Source of the DNA: Bolinopsis microptera | Lineage: Eukaryota > Ctenophora > Tentaculata > Lobata > Bolinopsidae | DNA length: 64,000 nucleotides | Assembly: GCF_026151205.1 (NCBI RefSeq) | Contig: NC_087072.1 | Coordinates: 22,337,603-22,401,602, forward strand | Direction: 5' to 3' | Shown: piece after piece, positions 11,701 through 21,211 of the stretch | Layout of the letters: each line of letters opens with the position of its first letter | How positions within the stretch are numbered: position 1 is the stretch's first letter | Position numbers and translations under genes: made by a program | Notes under the pieces: generated by a model | Databases searched by the model: none | What the model was told of the DNA's origin: nothing | Seen by the model: only the letters and a program-made list of their open reading frames with translations

Positions 11701-14700
11701 GTGATGTTGGTTTCGCCGAGTTGGAATGTCAGACTCTCTTTAAGGAGCCTCCCGGAACGGTTGAACACCATCACTGCCGTTTTTTCGATGTTAACGGTTA
11801 GTCCCCATTCGATACAGTAACTGTGTAAAACGTTTAGAAGTTTCTGTAGTCCAGTATGATCAAGGGCAAGAAGTATAAGATCATCAGCCCAGAGGAGATG
11901 AGTGATATTAACATTATTCAGTTCAGGGACGTTGACTTCCTCAGCGTTATCCAGATCTAGGGAGAGTTGGTGGATGAAACACTTGAACAGCTCAGGAGAC
12001 ATCGGGTGACCTTGCTCAGTCCCACAGTGAATGTCGATTGTCTCTGACAATCTGTTCAACAGTTTGATTTTTGCTGAGGAATGTGAATACATCTGCTCGA
12101 TACATTGAAAGTATCGACCTCTTACTCCTAGCTCCCAGAGTTTATAGAGCATGGCATCTCGGCACACAGAGTCGAACGCCTTCGCGTAGTCGACGAAGCA
12201 TCCATATAGCCTCTTTTTCCGTTGCGTTACATACTTTTGGATGCAAGTTGAGAGTGTTAGTATGTGGTCACTCGTCTGTGCTTTTTTACAGAACCCTAGC
12301 TGGTTTATGGTGTCTGGACAGTTCAGTGACCGGAATGTGAGTAGGCGCTGTAATAAGATAGTTGAAAACAGCTTCCCAACATTGCTCGCCACGGCTATCG
12401 CCCGGTAGTTGTTCGGATCGTATACACTCCCCTTTTTGTGCAAGGGGGTAACTAGAGAGGTCGTCCATGGATACTCCCCGAGTTTCAAACAGTGGTTGAA
12501 CAGGTTGAGAACAGCTGACAGCATTGGTTCATCTGACGAAATGAGGAACTCATTCAGGATTTTATCTTCGGCGATGGCTTTCCCTTTCTTAAGGCCTTTG
12601 ATGGCGGTCCGAAGTTCCTCTATTTCGATATCTTTGTCCAGAACTTCCACGAGTTCATGAACACGAAGTTCAGTCTTTCTGCGTTCCGTGAAGTCAGCAG
12701 TTTCTTCATTCGGGAGGGAAGGTTTTGAGTACAGCTCTTTGAAGAATTTACAGAAGTTCATCATATCGAAAACGTCCAGCTTTGAGCCATTTGAGGAGAA
12801 GCTTTTAAGTTTCTTAAAGCGACTCCAGTTTATGTCGCGCCCCTCGTCAACATCACGACAAAGAGATTCCACGAACTTGGCCTTCTTCTGTCTCACGAGC
12901 TTTCGATATTCGCGGCGTTTGTTGTAGTAGCTGTCTCTCAGTTCTTTATCAAGAGGACTTTTACCGTATGTTTTAGCTAATCGATTTAGTTCACGTTTTT
13001 CGATGATGCAGGCAATATCAAACCATGGAGACTTCGGTTTTGCCCTTTTGTATCCCCGAGTTTTCCTATTGAGGGGTTTTTGTTTATGTTTTCTAGGTCT
13101 TGGTAGGGCCTGATCAGCCATATCACGATAAATGCCGACGATGTTTTCATTGAGCTTAATGACATCCTCCTTTTTTACGCAAACAGCTTCAACCAGTTCC
13201 GCGATTCTGCTTGCAAACTGGGGTTCTTTTTGGACATCTAGGAACTGCTGTTTATTCTCTGAAGCATTCTCGTCCCATTTGTGTTTTATTGGGGCTGGCT
13301 GGAGCGAGGATAGAATTTCGTCCGGATCAATTATATAATTATGACTTAGTTTCAGTGTGCATAAGCATGGGCGGTGGTCTGAGAATTTCGTAAGATCTAA
13401 GACCTTAAGACTTTGCACCGATTCCCTTAGCATGGGGGATGCTGTTACGTAGTCTACAACGCTGTGTCCATTGTAATTAATTGAGGTGGGTTCCCCAAAG
13501 ATGTCTCCTAGTGTATCACCATTAAGAATGCTAAGGTTCAGACTGGATATGAAGTCCAGAAAAAGTTTTCCCCTTGGGTTTACCACAGAGTCTTTGCTTG
13601 ATCTTGTTGATTTTTCTGGAAAGCTTGCGATTGTTGAGAAAGCCTCGATGTCAGCTGGAGGTTCATCATCAAAGTTAAAGTTGAGGTCCCCTGTTCTTGC
13701 ATTGAAGTCTCCTAGAACCAGTTTCTCGCCGAGATCTGTGTTTTCAGCAACAAAGTCAATAATGGATTCGAGTGTTGACTGGGTTGGTCCACCATTGCTG
13801 TTTTTCAGTCTCTTTTTGTAGGATGACTGCTCTGGGGAGTCGTATACGTTGATTATTGTGAACTTAAGAGTATCATCAGTGGCGGGGCAAAAAGTCACCG
13901 CTTGAATATCTGGATGGGAGCTTTTTACGGGCTTGAAGTCTCCTGACAGGGATCGATGGACCCCCACACATAGCCCACCGGAGCGCGAGCCGGTTCTAAG
14001 GCTATTGTAGTATTTGAAGTTTGGAAGGTGGAACTCAGCCTTCGTTTCCTGCAGGCAGAATATGTTACACCCAATGAGAAGTTTGACGAAGTCCTCATCA
14101 TCGGCCTTGGGGCCCTCTTTGAAGGACATTGCGTCATGAATGTTCCACGACAAGATCCTCATAAGGTCTTGTTGGTGGCTCGTAGTCCTATCAGATATAG
14201 AATTAATCATTGCGCTTCCTTTTCGGTTTGTATCCAGTTTCGTCCTCGTAATTCCCGTGACTGGTCTCCATGTCTACAGTTCTATAAAGAGAATCACGAA
14301 ACATCAGCCAGGTTTTCCGTTGGCCTCTTTCTGAGAGGAACAGTTCTACGCCATTTTTTCCTGTCCCTTTGTTTATGAATCCACCGAGATTACGATTACA
14401 CGATGTAAAGACACGGTTTCGGTATTTTTGTCCTGATCTGAGGTTGCTCACAAAAGTTGACAGCAAGCCATTAAAGGATTCAATCTCCTCGGTCAGACGA
14501 GGGTAGCCAGGGATTGGGATGATCGCTGATAGGCAGAGTTTAGCCGTTGTCGATTCGAGGATGTTGTAGACCATCTGTTTATATTTACCGAAAAGATCGT
14601 CAGCAGAAAGTTTGAGCCAGAATAGGTCTTGAAATCCTGTATGCACGAACACGACATCTGGTTTTGTGTTTCGCACTTTTGATACGAGGCCTCCTTTCGA

Positions 14701-17700
14701 AATGATATCGTCGACCGAGAAGGCTCGATATGTGCTGATCTCAAAACGACTGCTAAATTTGGTCCCGTCGAATTTGTTGAAAAAATCATCGTGAACAAGG
14801 AGACATTTTCGGTTCGACCGCTGGGTCGGATGTGATCTTCCTCTTGGTGTTTCTGGGCTGGTCTGGGCATTCTCCTTTGGTGATTTTTGTGCTGGCTCCT
14901 TGTGGCTTAGGTTGTTAGCAGATACGGTTTCTCCATGAGTGCTATTTACTGTTGCCACATGGCTAGTTGGGATAGAATCTCCTGTATTTTCAGTTTGATC
15001 TATTCCTGGAGTCTTATCCTTATCAAGATCGGTTTTCTCGGAGGGGGGCTGTGATCGACTACTTCCTTCTGGTTCATGTTGTCGGCATTGGCCATTGGTA
15101 TCGTTGGCTGTTGAAGTTGTGGCTTCTTCCCGGTCCTCCTTCTTGTTTGATGGTTTCCTAGGTCGTTTAGTACCCAGTGGTGATGGGGCTGTCTCACACG
15201 AAAGCCTCGTGTCATGGCTTCCTAGAACCTTGATATTCTGTTGTTTTTTTGTTCTGTCACTGCAGTGATTGCTTGAGGTCTGGTTATGATCTCTTGTCGA
15301 GTTGTCATGTTTAGGTGGACCTCCTGACTTGCCTCTAGTAGGAGCTAGATGAGCACTAAGGCGCCGAGGGGAGTACAGCTGGTTGTTTTCAGATCTAGCG
15401 GAGGAACCAGGGATACTAGGAATAGGTATACTCTGCACTTCAACCTCATCCTCAGGAGGGATCATGTACGCAGACTCCTCGATGACTTCACTTTTAGATC
15501 CTATTCCCTCGATAACAAATTGTTCTTCCTCGATGAAAACCTGCTTGCTTCCTTTTGTTGTTGTTCGGCGGTTGTCAATCAAACATTTCATATCATTATT
15601 AAAGTGTTTAATTGAGTAATTCAGATAGTCGTAGCCATGGGTTTGTTTCAGCATTGTTGCGCAAATATCGGCATCAGTGACCCTCTCTAATTCGTGAAGA
15701 AGACGGTCATAGTTTTTCACTAAGGCATCCACATCCGCCCGTCGTCTGAGATCCGTATATCCAAGGTGGGTAAAGATCGCCTCAGGTTTCGTATCCATAA
15801 TAGTGTTGCAGATGTTGTTAAGGTTTTTTCGGGAGGAAATTGTTCTGAGCATTGATATATCACTATTGATATATCACTCTCAACTAGGTGTGTCTGCCCT
15901 GTGCTAGGATCTAATTGTAATATAAACTATAGAGGCTATTCTCTCTTCGTGGGGAATGGGGATCTAGTTTAAAATTATTGGAAAGGGGTCGTTCACATAT
16001 TACGTAATCATTTTTTGGAACCATTTTTACCCCCCCCCCCCCCCCCTCCGTAATCAGTTTTACACATAGCTATTGTGTCAAAATAACACTAGCGTAATCA
16101 TTCGGAACCCCCCCCCTCAGCTGATTACTTACTAGACGGCGCTCAGCCTGTCAATCCGCCAAATTCTCTATGTTTATGAACATAATAGCCTGGGGTCCCC
16201 AGGTTACTGATTGCGTAATATGTGAACGACCCCAAATAGCTACGCCTGCTTAAAAAAGGGGCAAGACCTGCTTCGTTACTAAATTTAAATATAAACAAAC
16301 TGGTATTATAATTATCATTATTAAACAGGATCGAGCTGAGGTATTCTCCTGGTACTTGAAATTTATATACTCGTTGTCTTTTTATATATAATACTTCTTT
16401 CAGTTACACCAGCAATGTCAGTTCTAAAATATGTACTTCCAATTTCCAGTGTAGTTATAGCGGTGGCAGGATCAGTTACCAATTTTCTTTCTCTATCCTA
16501 CTTTGTCAGAAAAGTTGAAAGAACTTTAAGCTGAATATGTCGGACTTTCTCCTTTCGCTGTTTACAGTCATTAGTGTCGCCTTTTATTTCTGCGAAGGAT
16601 CAATATGTGGCAAGGACAGTATTTCCACCAAAGGTGCAACCGCCGTTTTTGATCTCGCAGTGAACAGTTCTGCTTTTGCTACATGTCTTCTGAGTTTCAC
16701 AAGAACCATCTCTCTTTGCTACCCTTTCTACCAAATCCAGAAGAAGGCAGTTGGGATAGCAGCACTGATTTTCCTTGTGCAAGAAGTTTTGAGGGTCTTG
16801 ATGCGGTTTTATTATCACTATAATTCTGAGACAGAGAAGGAATATATGGACTCTCTGGACTTAGACATTCGTGTTATGATAGTTGTAATTTCATTGATAA
16901 TTGTTGTTAACCTAGTTTCTTCCGTTCTGTCTGTGTGGAAGCTTTGGAGGAACCAAACGAAGCTCGGAGTAACTCCAGTTAACGGTGATAACGAGGGTCC
17001 TCGAACCAACACCAGTCAGAGAGCCACCATCACTATCCTCATAGTCACCATTCTCTTCTGCTTCTTCAATACCATCTTCTGTATCTCCTTGTTCTTCGTA
17101 AGATATTATGAAGAAAATAAGGATGATATTTCACAACCACAAATGCTGTTGCACGGAGTTCCGCTTTGGCTCGCTGTTCCCCTCAACTCAGCCATCAATC
17201 CCATCATTTACTTTATCAGAAAGAAAGACATGAGAAATTATATAATGAAGGACCTTCTGCCTAGATTCGTTTGTTGGTGGAAATAATCCATCAGACAAAT
17301 CAACTAAGGTAGAATAACGTCGCCTTTTCAATCCGTAAACTTGAAAAAAAAAACTTGAGATCAGCAACAGAGTTCTTTACTGAACATTACGAACTTGAGT
17401 ATCACCTCAATTAAGACAAACCGAATAAATAAAAAACATGTCAACATTACTTTCTTACAGCTTTACAGCTCCATTCGCATTGGACTGTGTCCCAAATGGT
17501 CCTTCCAGCGACTAGCAAGATGGCTACTTTGTTAAGAGAAGATAAGTGAAGGTCAGATGAACATAGAAACCGATGGGGTTGCCCCCCCCCCTACAGTTTC
17601 CTTTACACTTCAAATAACAGGCAGGACTATAAAACTCTTTAAGGATAGAAGTCGAGGGAGAATCTCACCGCCTGAAGGCAATGCCTGTGACGTTGTAGTA

Positions 17701-20700
17701 CGCGATGGAAGAAGAAAAACACACCAATTCTTATAGAGAAGATAGATAGTATCCAGAATCCCCGATCAGTGCAAATCTTCACTTTAAAAATCGTACCTTG
17801 GTTTATATCCCCGCTTGTGAATTTGGATTAATTTATTTTGAATCTGTTAAAACTAATCAGCGTTGATCAGAGAATATAATTAGCTAGGGGGGAGGGGGGT
17901 CCACTCTCCACTTCCCGAGCAGATCAATAATGCCTACCATCTACCATTCACCTCAAAATAGTTACTGGTAGGTGGGTCTCCACTCTCCACTGGGGGGGGG
18001 GGGGGGGGGGGAGGGGGGTCCACTCTCCACTTCCCGAGCAGATCAATAATGCCTACCATCTACCATTCACCTCAAAATAGTTACTGGTAGGTGGGTCTCC
18101 ACTCTCCACTGGGGGGGGGTGGGGGGAGGGGGCACTCTCCACTCCCCGAGCAGATTGATAAAGTACCAGTTCATAGGGATGTGCTCCAAAATATTTTGTA
18201 TACACCATTTGAAAAATACAAGTATAAGTTCGCACGTAGATTTAATAATTTAGGTCATCAAAACGTCTCCTAACACGTTTTGAATCCCTTTTAAAGAGTT
18301 AAATATAATAAGTGTACTTCAGAATATAGATGAGAGTAGATTAAACTATTGATACAGGCACTGACCAGACGAGCACTTCTGCTACATCTGGCAACTTATC
18401 TTACCTAGAGCTGAACACTGAGACGTGTCTCCGCCAGCACTGTAAGTGTTGTCAGGGCACGGTTCACAGATAGATGAACCAAGGCGATCCCATAGCCGTT
18501 AAACTTATCCCGTCACATAATACTAGAGGGAATGTAAAATTAATGAAAAAAGGAATTCTTCTAAATTAAGGTTTCTGTCGCTTGTAATGTAGTTACTACT
18601 GGGGGATGAGACTATCATTAAATATCCCAAATAAACTATTATCCAAAAGCTGCGATAAGTTGCCGCTGTTTTGATGAGCGATTCTATTGGCGAAAATAGA
18701 CAACACTTTGATAATTTTACTTTTGAGTTCTTATATAGTTGATGATAATACGCGCATGATGCTCTCAGTTTCTCTGCTCTACAAGAAAGGAGGGGAAATC
18801 ATCCTTTTTCTGATGGGAAAAAGAGTGTTATACATATTTATGAAGCGCAAAGTCATGCTCAAACTATAAGAGTAAGGGGTCGTTAACATATTACATAATA
18901 CATGATGGGAGGGAGAGTCGGAGGGGGTTTCTAAATGATAACGCTAGTGTAACACAATAGCTATGACATGTAAAACTAATTATAGAGGGGAAGAGGGGGT
19001 TAAAAATTGGCAGAAAGTGATTACATAACATTATGACCCTTAAGCTCTGCTACAGATAGCTACGATCTACAAGAGCTATTGGCATTAGAAAGAACAGAAA
19101 GCACAAAGCCATGCTCAAACTACTTCTATACCTTCGTGCTTTGGCCTACAAGAGATATTAGTATTACACAATAACATTAGTGTACGTTCGCAAAGCAGGC
19201 CATTTTTCGTGGCTTACAAGAGATATTAGTATTGCACAATAACATTAGTGTACGTTCGCAAAGCAGGCCGTTTTACGTGGCTAACAAAACGATTAATGTG
19301 TACTACTGAAGATATTTGAGGCTCCAAGGACCACTTAACAATGAACGGTTCCTCAGTAGACATCGGTGAAAATCGGTAAAGCTTTAACTAGGAATCGACC
19401 TAGGTTCCTAGCCTTAACATTTGTCTTTACTTTATGCTCCCTCTCTATCATAATATCATTAGCCTTTCCTTTATATTACCTTTTGAGTTCGTATTTCTAG
19501 AAGACGAAATAACACGTCTTACCGTTAACTGCAAACCGCCAACTTGAAACTCTAAACTTAGAACTTTTTAAACTGACGTTATTTAATTAACTTTTAACTA
19601 TAAAAGTATAAACTCTGAACTGGAAACTGATAACTCTCATCCCACACTTTGTTTCAGGGTAGACAAGTACGTGTACTCCAACTACACCCTAGGATACGTG
19701 CTGACCACTGTCCACTACAAGTACAGTCCCATCAACTACCTCCTCACCTACGCTCAACTTGTCTTTCCACTGGTTTCTACTGCTAATATTATGTTATAAC
19801 AAAAAGAGTTTCTCCTCAATTTATTTGTGATCACATGATGGAGTCATGAATCGTTGAGAGTCAAGATTTAATCAGAAAACAGATATTAAGCAATATGGTT
19901 AAACTGGATACACATTGAATAATATTGCTTTTAATAATAATTCGATCAATTCCCAAATGTGCACCTCCTCCCTTCAGGACTACATAATTGTGCTGCTGAT
20001 TGTGTTTTACATCGCGAGTTGTACTGTCAATGGTATCCGGAGAATAGGAATCTGGTTCTTTTGGATCAAGGTTTCTTCTTCAATCTTTCTTCTTCAATCT
20101 TGTTTGGATCTTCTTGATAATTATAATCATCTTTTCTTGGTTGAGATATGCGATCCTGTAACCAATTTGTAACTTATTTTTAAGTATTCAAGTTATTATG
20201 TGTGGACGTTAAGTGGACGTTCACTCAAAAACTTAACACCAAATTAATAAAACGAGCGTAAGGAAAGCTAATTAATAAATAATGGAGTTTATTAAACTGT
20301 TCAGATGTTCGAGGTGGTCCCGAAAAGGACGATGCCACAAGGACTGCTGCTTCTCTCTGCACTCTTTAGCTACGCTATGGTGGCTCTCAACCAGCTTATG
20401 TTGGTTGCTATGCCAACTTACTCCACCTACGGCAGTCAGCATTACATGGTTCCCGACAACGGTACCATGGTTATAAAACCTTGCGACAACCATGCTCCTG
20501 CAGGTTTTATTTCAAACCTTTTTCAGCAGTCCAGATTAGTCTAAAATACGTTCTATTCTAACAATATAAAATGTTGAATTGTTACCGTACCAGTTTTTTC
20601 TAATTAACACCTTATCAGTGACGTGTTATTATTACACATTATCATGAAGTGGGGTATGAAGTGTAAGGCATTATCCCACATAAGGTATTAATTTGTGGAC

Positions 20701-21211
20701 CCCCGTTTTTCAGGTGAATGCCAACTAACGCAGCTGGCCTCAATAATCACCCGGTTTACAATACATGCTAACCTCTACGGTGCTCTGGTAACTTATCTTC
20801 TCTCCGCATTTGTTGCAGTGAGTCATCCCAAGACTCATGTTTTGGTGTTTGTTCGCTTTTCATTCTTGCTATGATTTTTGTTACAATTTCAACTCAAAAC
20901 AACGTTTTTTAAAATTTAAAAATTCAAATAAACTTTACATCAATGTATTACAGTTATATTTAGAAAAAACCACAATATCTTCTGTGAGGCAAAAACATGG
21001 AAAATGAGAGCTAGAGAAATATTCCTGAGATATATGTTAAATATATGATCAGACCAAGACAACTCGAACCTTCAGCCTCAGAATAATGTAATTTATTTTG
21101 CAGGCCTACGTGATTGGGTTTGTAGTAGCAGCGGTCAGACGGAAACGCTCCATCCTGGAGAAAGCAGCAGGAAACCGAGATGCTGAAGATGACCCTCTGC
21201 TAAATTTGTGA
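5745..21211 (+). CDS. LMBRD1: LMBD1-like lysosomal cobalamin transport escort protein
   Basis: Twelve exons give 537 residues (the human protein, from memory, has about 540): 5745-5822, 5970-6040, 6318-6423, 7238-7370, 8531-8719, 8867-9126, 9336-9493, 19658-19772, 19978-20070, 20305-20503, 20714-20817, 21104-21211. All phases agree. Conserved LMBD1 blocks are readable: LITALLLPVDVFMTSYQK, VLIPFAYFFFEEG, ALLLVGAFV, YSAYGLSAFPFNFVKTRGSA, DGRPVIPSDRR, LVFPLDYI and GIRRIGIWFFWIK. The family is a multi-spanning lysosomal membrane protein that works with ABCD4 in cobalamin export. The C-terminus EDDPLLNL holds an acidic dileucine (ExxxLL) lysosomal sorting signal. Exon 1 is the least certain call. 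Intron 7 (9494-19657) is ~10 kb and holds a LINE, MITEs and a GPCR gene. AATAAA at 21283-21288 is a likely polyadenylation signal. Confidence 0.93.
6108..6250 (-). pseudogene. Inverted copy of exon 4 of the neighbouring gene
   Basis: The reverse complement of this stretch matches 4302-4445 almost base for base; I saw one mismatch (GGTTATTCGG versus GGTTACTCGG). The copy holds most of that exon plus its 5' splice site (TTACGTAAG). It lies inside LMBD1 intron 2, on the strand opposite to both genes. Confidence 0.9.
6253..6316. repeat. Dispersed repeat, copy 1 (second copy at 7663-7732)
   Basis: The sequence from AATGTTAAATTTATGTAG to ACCAAAAACTGAATCAGG recurs at 7663-7732 with one substitution and a short indel (a four-base TAGA difference). 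Copy 1 carries the acceptor AG used by LMBD1 exon 3. No terminal repeats were seen. Confidence 0.85.
6556..7212. repeat. 21-bp minisatellite, about 31 copies, in LMBD1 intron 3
   Basis: The unit is GTGAGTACCTAGTGCCTACTA, with few substitutions between copies. Both strands stay open in one frame (SEYLVPT repeats), but this is a by-product of a 21-bp period, not a gene. Every unit contains GTGAGT, a perfect 5' splice site core. The array ends 25 bases before the exon 4 acceptor. Confidence 0.95.
7349..7495 (+). repeat. Duplicated 5' splice site of LMBD1 exon 4 around a ~33-bp tandem repeat
   Basis: The exon end plus donor (TTACTTCTTCTTTGAGGAAG|GTATT, ending near 7375) is copied exactly at about 7467-7491. 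Between the two copies lies a repeat of about 33 bp (CCTTATATGGTAATGTAACT...) present 2.5 times. Only the first donor is consistent with the LMBD1 frame into exon 5. Confidence 0.9.
7663..7732. repeat. Dispersed repeat, copy 2 (first copy at 6253-6316)
   Basis: See the copy at 6253-6316. This copy lies in LMBD1 intron 4 and has four extra bases (TAGA) before the ACCACCAAAAACTG segment. Confidence 0.85.
9557..9833 (+). CDS. Alternative 3'-terminal exons of the LMBD1 gene (putative short isoform)
   Basis: Two small exons, 9557-9601 and 9749-9833, follow exon 7 (9336-9493) with matching phases and consensus splice sites. They encode GEFENMVMAREHASS and then NPDLLAEFNEERSRARNEI...PTDYLK with a TGA at 9831. 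Joined to exons 1-7 this gives a 374-residue protein truncated before the C-terminal transmembrane segments of LMBD1. The tail is charged and soluble-looking and I do not recognise it. An AATAAA near 10286 could end the transcript, though it lies next to the LINE's 3' tail. The alternative is that these are exons of an unrelated small gene. Confidence 0.5.
10584..14210 (-). CDS. LINE ORF2: AP-like endonuclease plus reverse transcriptase (1208 aa)
   Basis: The N-terminal ~300 residues are an exonuclease-endonuclease-phosphatase domain: MRILSWNIHDAM, then FCLQETK, then LVLGDFNARTGD, and KFSDHRPCLC with the final SDH motif. The RT follows: PNNYRAIAVASNVGKLF, the FVDYAKAFDS block with a catalytic Asp, the GTEQGHPMSPELF turn, and LLWADDLILLA with W774-A-D776-D777 in place of the usual YADD. 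A C-terminal Cys/His element (RICKHCSSSD...KHVLTDCSLY) could be a zinc knuckle. The start ATG overlaps the ORF1 stop in ATGATTAA. The RT clade is not assignable by eye. Confidence 0.93.
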   Translation of the reverse strand: MINSISDRTTSHQQDLMRILSWNIHDAMSFKEGPKADDEDFVKLLIGCNIFCLQETKAEFHLPNFKYYNSLRTGSRSGGLCVGVHRSLSGDFKPVKSSHPDIQAVTFCPATDDTLKFTIINVYDSPEQSSYKKRLKNSNGGPTQSTLESIIDFVAENTDLGEKLVLGDFNARTGDLNFNFDDEPPADIEAFSTIASFPEKSTRSSKDSVVNPRGKLFLDFISSLNLSILNGDTLGDIFGEPTSINYNGHSVVDYVTASPMLRESVQSLKVLDLTKFSDHRPCLCTLKLSHNYIIDPDEILSSLQPAPIKHKWDENASENKQQFLDVQKEPQFASRIAELVEAVCVKKEDVIKLNENIVGIYRDMADQALPRPRKHKQKPLNRKTRGYKRAKPKSPWFDIACIIEKRELNRLAKTYGKSPLDKELRDSYYNKRREYRKLVRQKKAKFVESLCRDVDEGRDINWSRFKKLKSFSSNGSKLDVFDMMNFCKFFKELYSKPSLPNEETADFTERRKTELRVHELVEVLDKDIEIEELRTAIKGLKKGKAIAEDKILNEFLISSDEPMLSAVLNLFNHCLKLGEYPWTTSLVTPLHKKGSVYDPNNYRAIAVASNVGKLFSTILLQRLLTFRSLNCPDTINQLGFCKKAQTSDHILTLSTCIQKYVTQRKKRLYGCFVDYAKAFDSVCRDAMLYKLWELGVRGRYFQCIEQMYSHSSAKIKLLNRLSETIDIHCGTEQGHPMSPELFKCFIHQLSLDLDNAEEVNVPELNNVNITHLLWADDLILLALDHTGLQKLLNVLHSYCIEWGLTVNIEKTAVMVFNRSGRLLKESLTFQLGETNITSVREYCYLGITFTLNGSSAVAQNKLKQKGLRSYFALKSSIDLRHFRRTIVFKLFDALVVPIVTYGCQVWLPETLFVRNYQDNINTKSLLKETARDPLEKLHLSFLKWTLGVGRKTSNASVWGDTGRCPLVIKASKQVFGYFNRLEQMDRAGCTSLARQAFIEQRTLNLPWYKGIEDLRQSLQSVSSRRLTYPNQFKTALRSTFINCWNEERQNNRKLSFYNTIKSEFTAEAYLNLQLSGEEVKRLAQFRMSAHKFNIETGRYAINRENPLSRICKHCSSSDLEAVGILAELPMFEPIIEDEKHVLTDCSLYDDLRRNIGQQARTMITSGAETFADLFKDILLIRETARFLSKVNKRRFPPSDRKEKEGPST
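14203..15852 (-). CDS. LINE ORF1 with two degenerate SGNH-hydrolase-like lobes (549 aa)
   Basis: The C-terminal half has an SGNH/GDSL-like layout seen in CR1-type ORF1 proteins: NRKCLLVHDDFF, then VVFVHTGFQDLF, then LCLSAIIPIPGYPRLTEEIE and an NGLL helix. The N-terminal 90 residues repeat the later half of this pattern (AIFTHLGYTDLRR, then YDYLNYSIKHFN). In both, the GxND asparagine is missing (GYTD, GFQD), so esterase activity is doubtful. The middle ~230 residues are low-complexity, rich in Ser, Pro, Thr and charged residues. It ends AAT GAT TAA, overlapping the ORF2 ATG. Confidence 0.8.
   Translation of the reverse strand: MLRTISSRKNLNNICNTIMDTKPEAIFTHLGYTDLRRRADVDALVKNYDRLLHELERVTDADICATMLKQTHGYDYLNYSIKHFNNDMKCLIDNRRTTTKGSKQVFIEEEQFVIEGIGSKSEVIEESAYMIPPEDEVEVQSIPIPSIPGSSARSENNQLYSPRRLSAHLAPTRGKSGGPPKHDNSTRDHNQTSSNHCSDRTKKQQNIKVLGSHDTRLSCETAPSPLGTKRPRKPSNKKEDREEATTSTANDTNGQCRQHEPEGSSRSQPPSEKTDLDKDKTPGIDQTENTGDSIPTSHVATVNSTHGETVSANNLSHKEPAQKSPKENAQTSPETPRGRSHPTQRSNRKCLLVHDDFFNKFDGTKFSSRFEISTYRAFSVDDIISKGGLVSKVRNTKPDVVFVHTGFQDLFWLKLSADDLFGKYKQMVYNILESTTAKLCLSAIIPIPGYPRLTEEIESFNGLLSTFVSNLRSGQKYRNRVFTSCNRNLGGFINKGTGKNGVELFLSERGQRKTWLMFRDSLYRTVDMETSHGNYEDETGYKPKRKRND
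15985..16233. mobile_element. MITE with 26-bp terminal inverted repeats (family A), with a nested insert
   Basis: The ends are GGGGTCGTTCACATATTACG... and the reverse complement ...CGTAATATGTGAACGACCCC. AAA flanks both sides. A second copy at 18876-19040 is flanked by TAA. Three-base TAA-like duplications and GGG-starting TIRs are typical of PIF/Harbinger-derived MITEs. This copy is ~80 bp longer because of a nested element at about 16126-16206. Confidence 0.85.
16126..16206. mobile_element. Small dispersed repeat (family B) nested in the family A MITE
   Basis: The sequence from ACTAGACGGCGCTCAGCCTG to CATAATAGCCTGGGG recurs in reverse orientation at about 40322-40430 and 55787-55852, with fragments near 51351 and 54462. 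The conserved core includes ATGTTTATGAACATAATAGC. Confidence 0.75.
16415..17286 (+). pseudogene. Class A GPCR, single exon, frameshifted after TM1
   Basis: The frame from the ATG at 16415 encodes TM1 (AVAGSVTNFLSLSYFVRK, with the conserved Asn) and stops at TGA 16532-16534. The next frame continues without a gap (KLNMSDFLLSLFTVIS = TM2) through TM3 with TRT in place of DRY (SFTRTISLCYPFY). TM4 to TM6 follow, and TM7 has the NPxxY motif (LNSAINPIIYFIRKK). It ends FVCWWK at 17286, giving about 290 residues overall. The single 1-base frameshift has no splice signals. It lies wholly in LMBD1 intron 7, same strand. It could be a young pseudogene or an intact gene with an assembly error. The ligand is unknown. 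Confidence 0.82.
17881..18150. repeat. Tandem duplication of ~115 bp with poly-G tracts
   Basis: A unit containing GTCCACTCTCCACTTCCCGA, AATGCCTACCATCTACC and AAAATAGTTACTGGTAGGTG occurs about 2.5 times, separated by G runs of up to about 20. Confidence 0.85.
18876..19040. mobile_element. Family A MITE, short copy with TAA target duplication
   Basis: It starts GGGGTCGTTAACATATTAC, ends in a diverged ...TTACATAACATTATGACCCT, and is flanked by TAA at 18873-18875 and 19041-19043. Compared with 15985-16233 it lacks the nested family B insert. Confidence 0.75.
19140..19285. repeat. Tandem duplication of a ~67-bp unit
   Basis: GGCCTACAAGAGATATTAG through GTACGTTCGCAAAGCAGGCC is repeated once with a few changes. 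It lies in LMBD1 intron 7. Confidence 0.85.

Larger units (their letters stand above)
10252..15984 (-). mobile_element. Complete two-ORF non-LTR retrotransposon (LINE) in LMBD1 intron 7
   Basis: The element is antisense to LMBD1 and has two long intact ORFs (14203-15852 and 10584-14210) that overlap by 8 bases. Its 3' end on the minus strand is a short decamer repeat (TTTGAAATCC, three times, at about 10255-10284) instead of poly(A), as in CR1/L2-like and some other LINE groups. The 5' limit is uncertain; the MITE at 15985 marks the latest possible boundary. Intact ORFs suggest a recent insertion. Confidence 0.85.

Noticed and set aside
18340..18540. Structured-looking stretch considered as an RNA gene
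   Set aside because: No tRNA A/B boxes, snRNA or SRP hallmarks were recognised.
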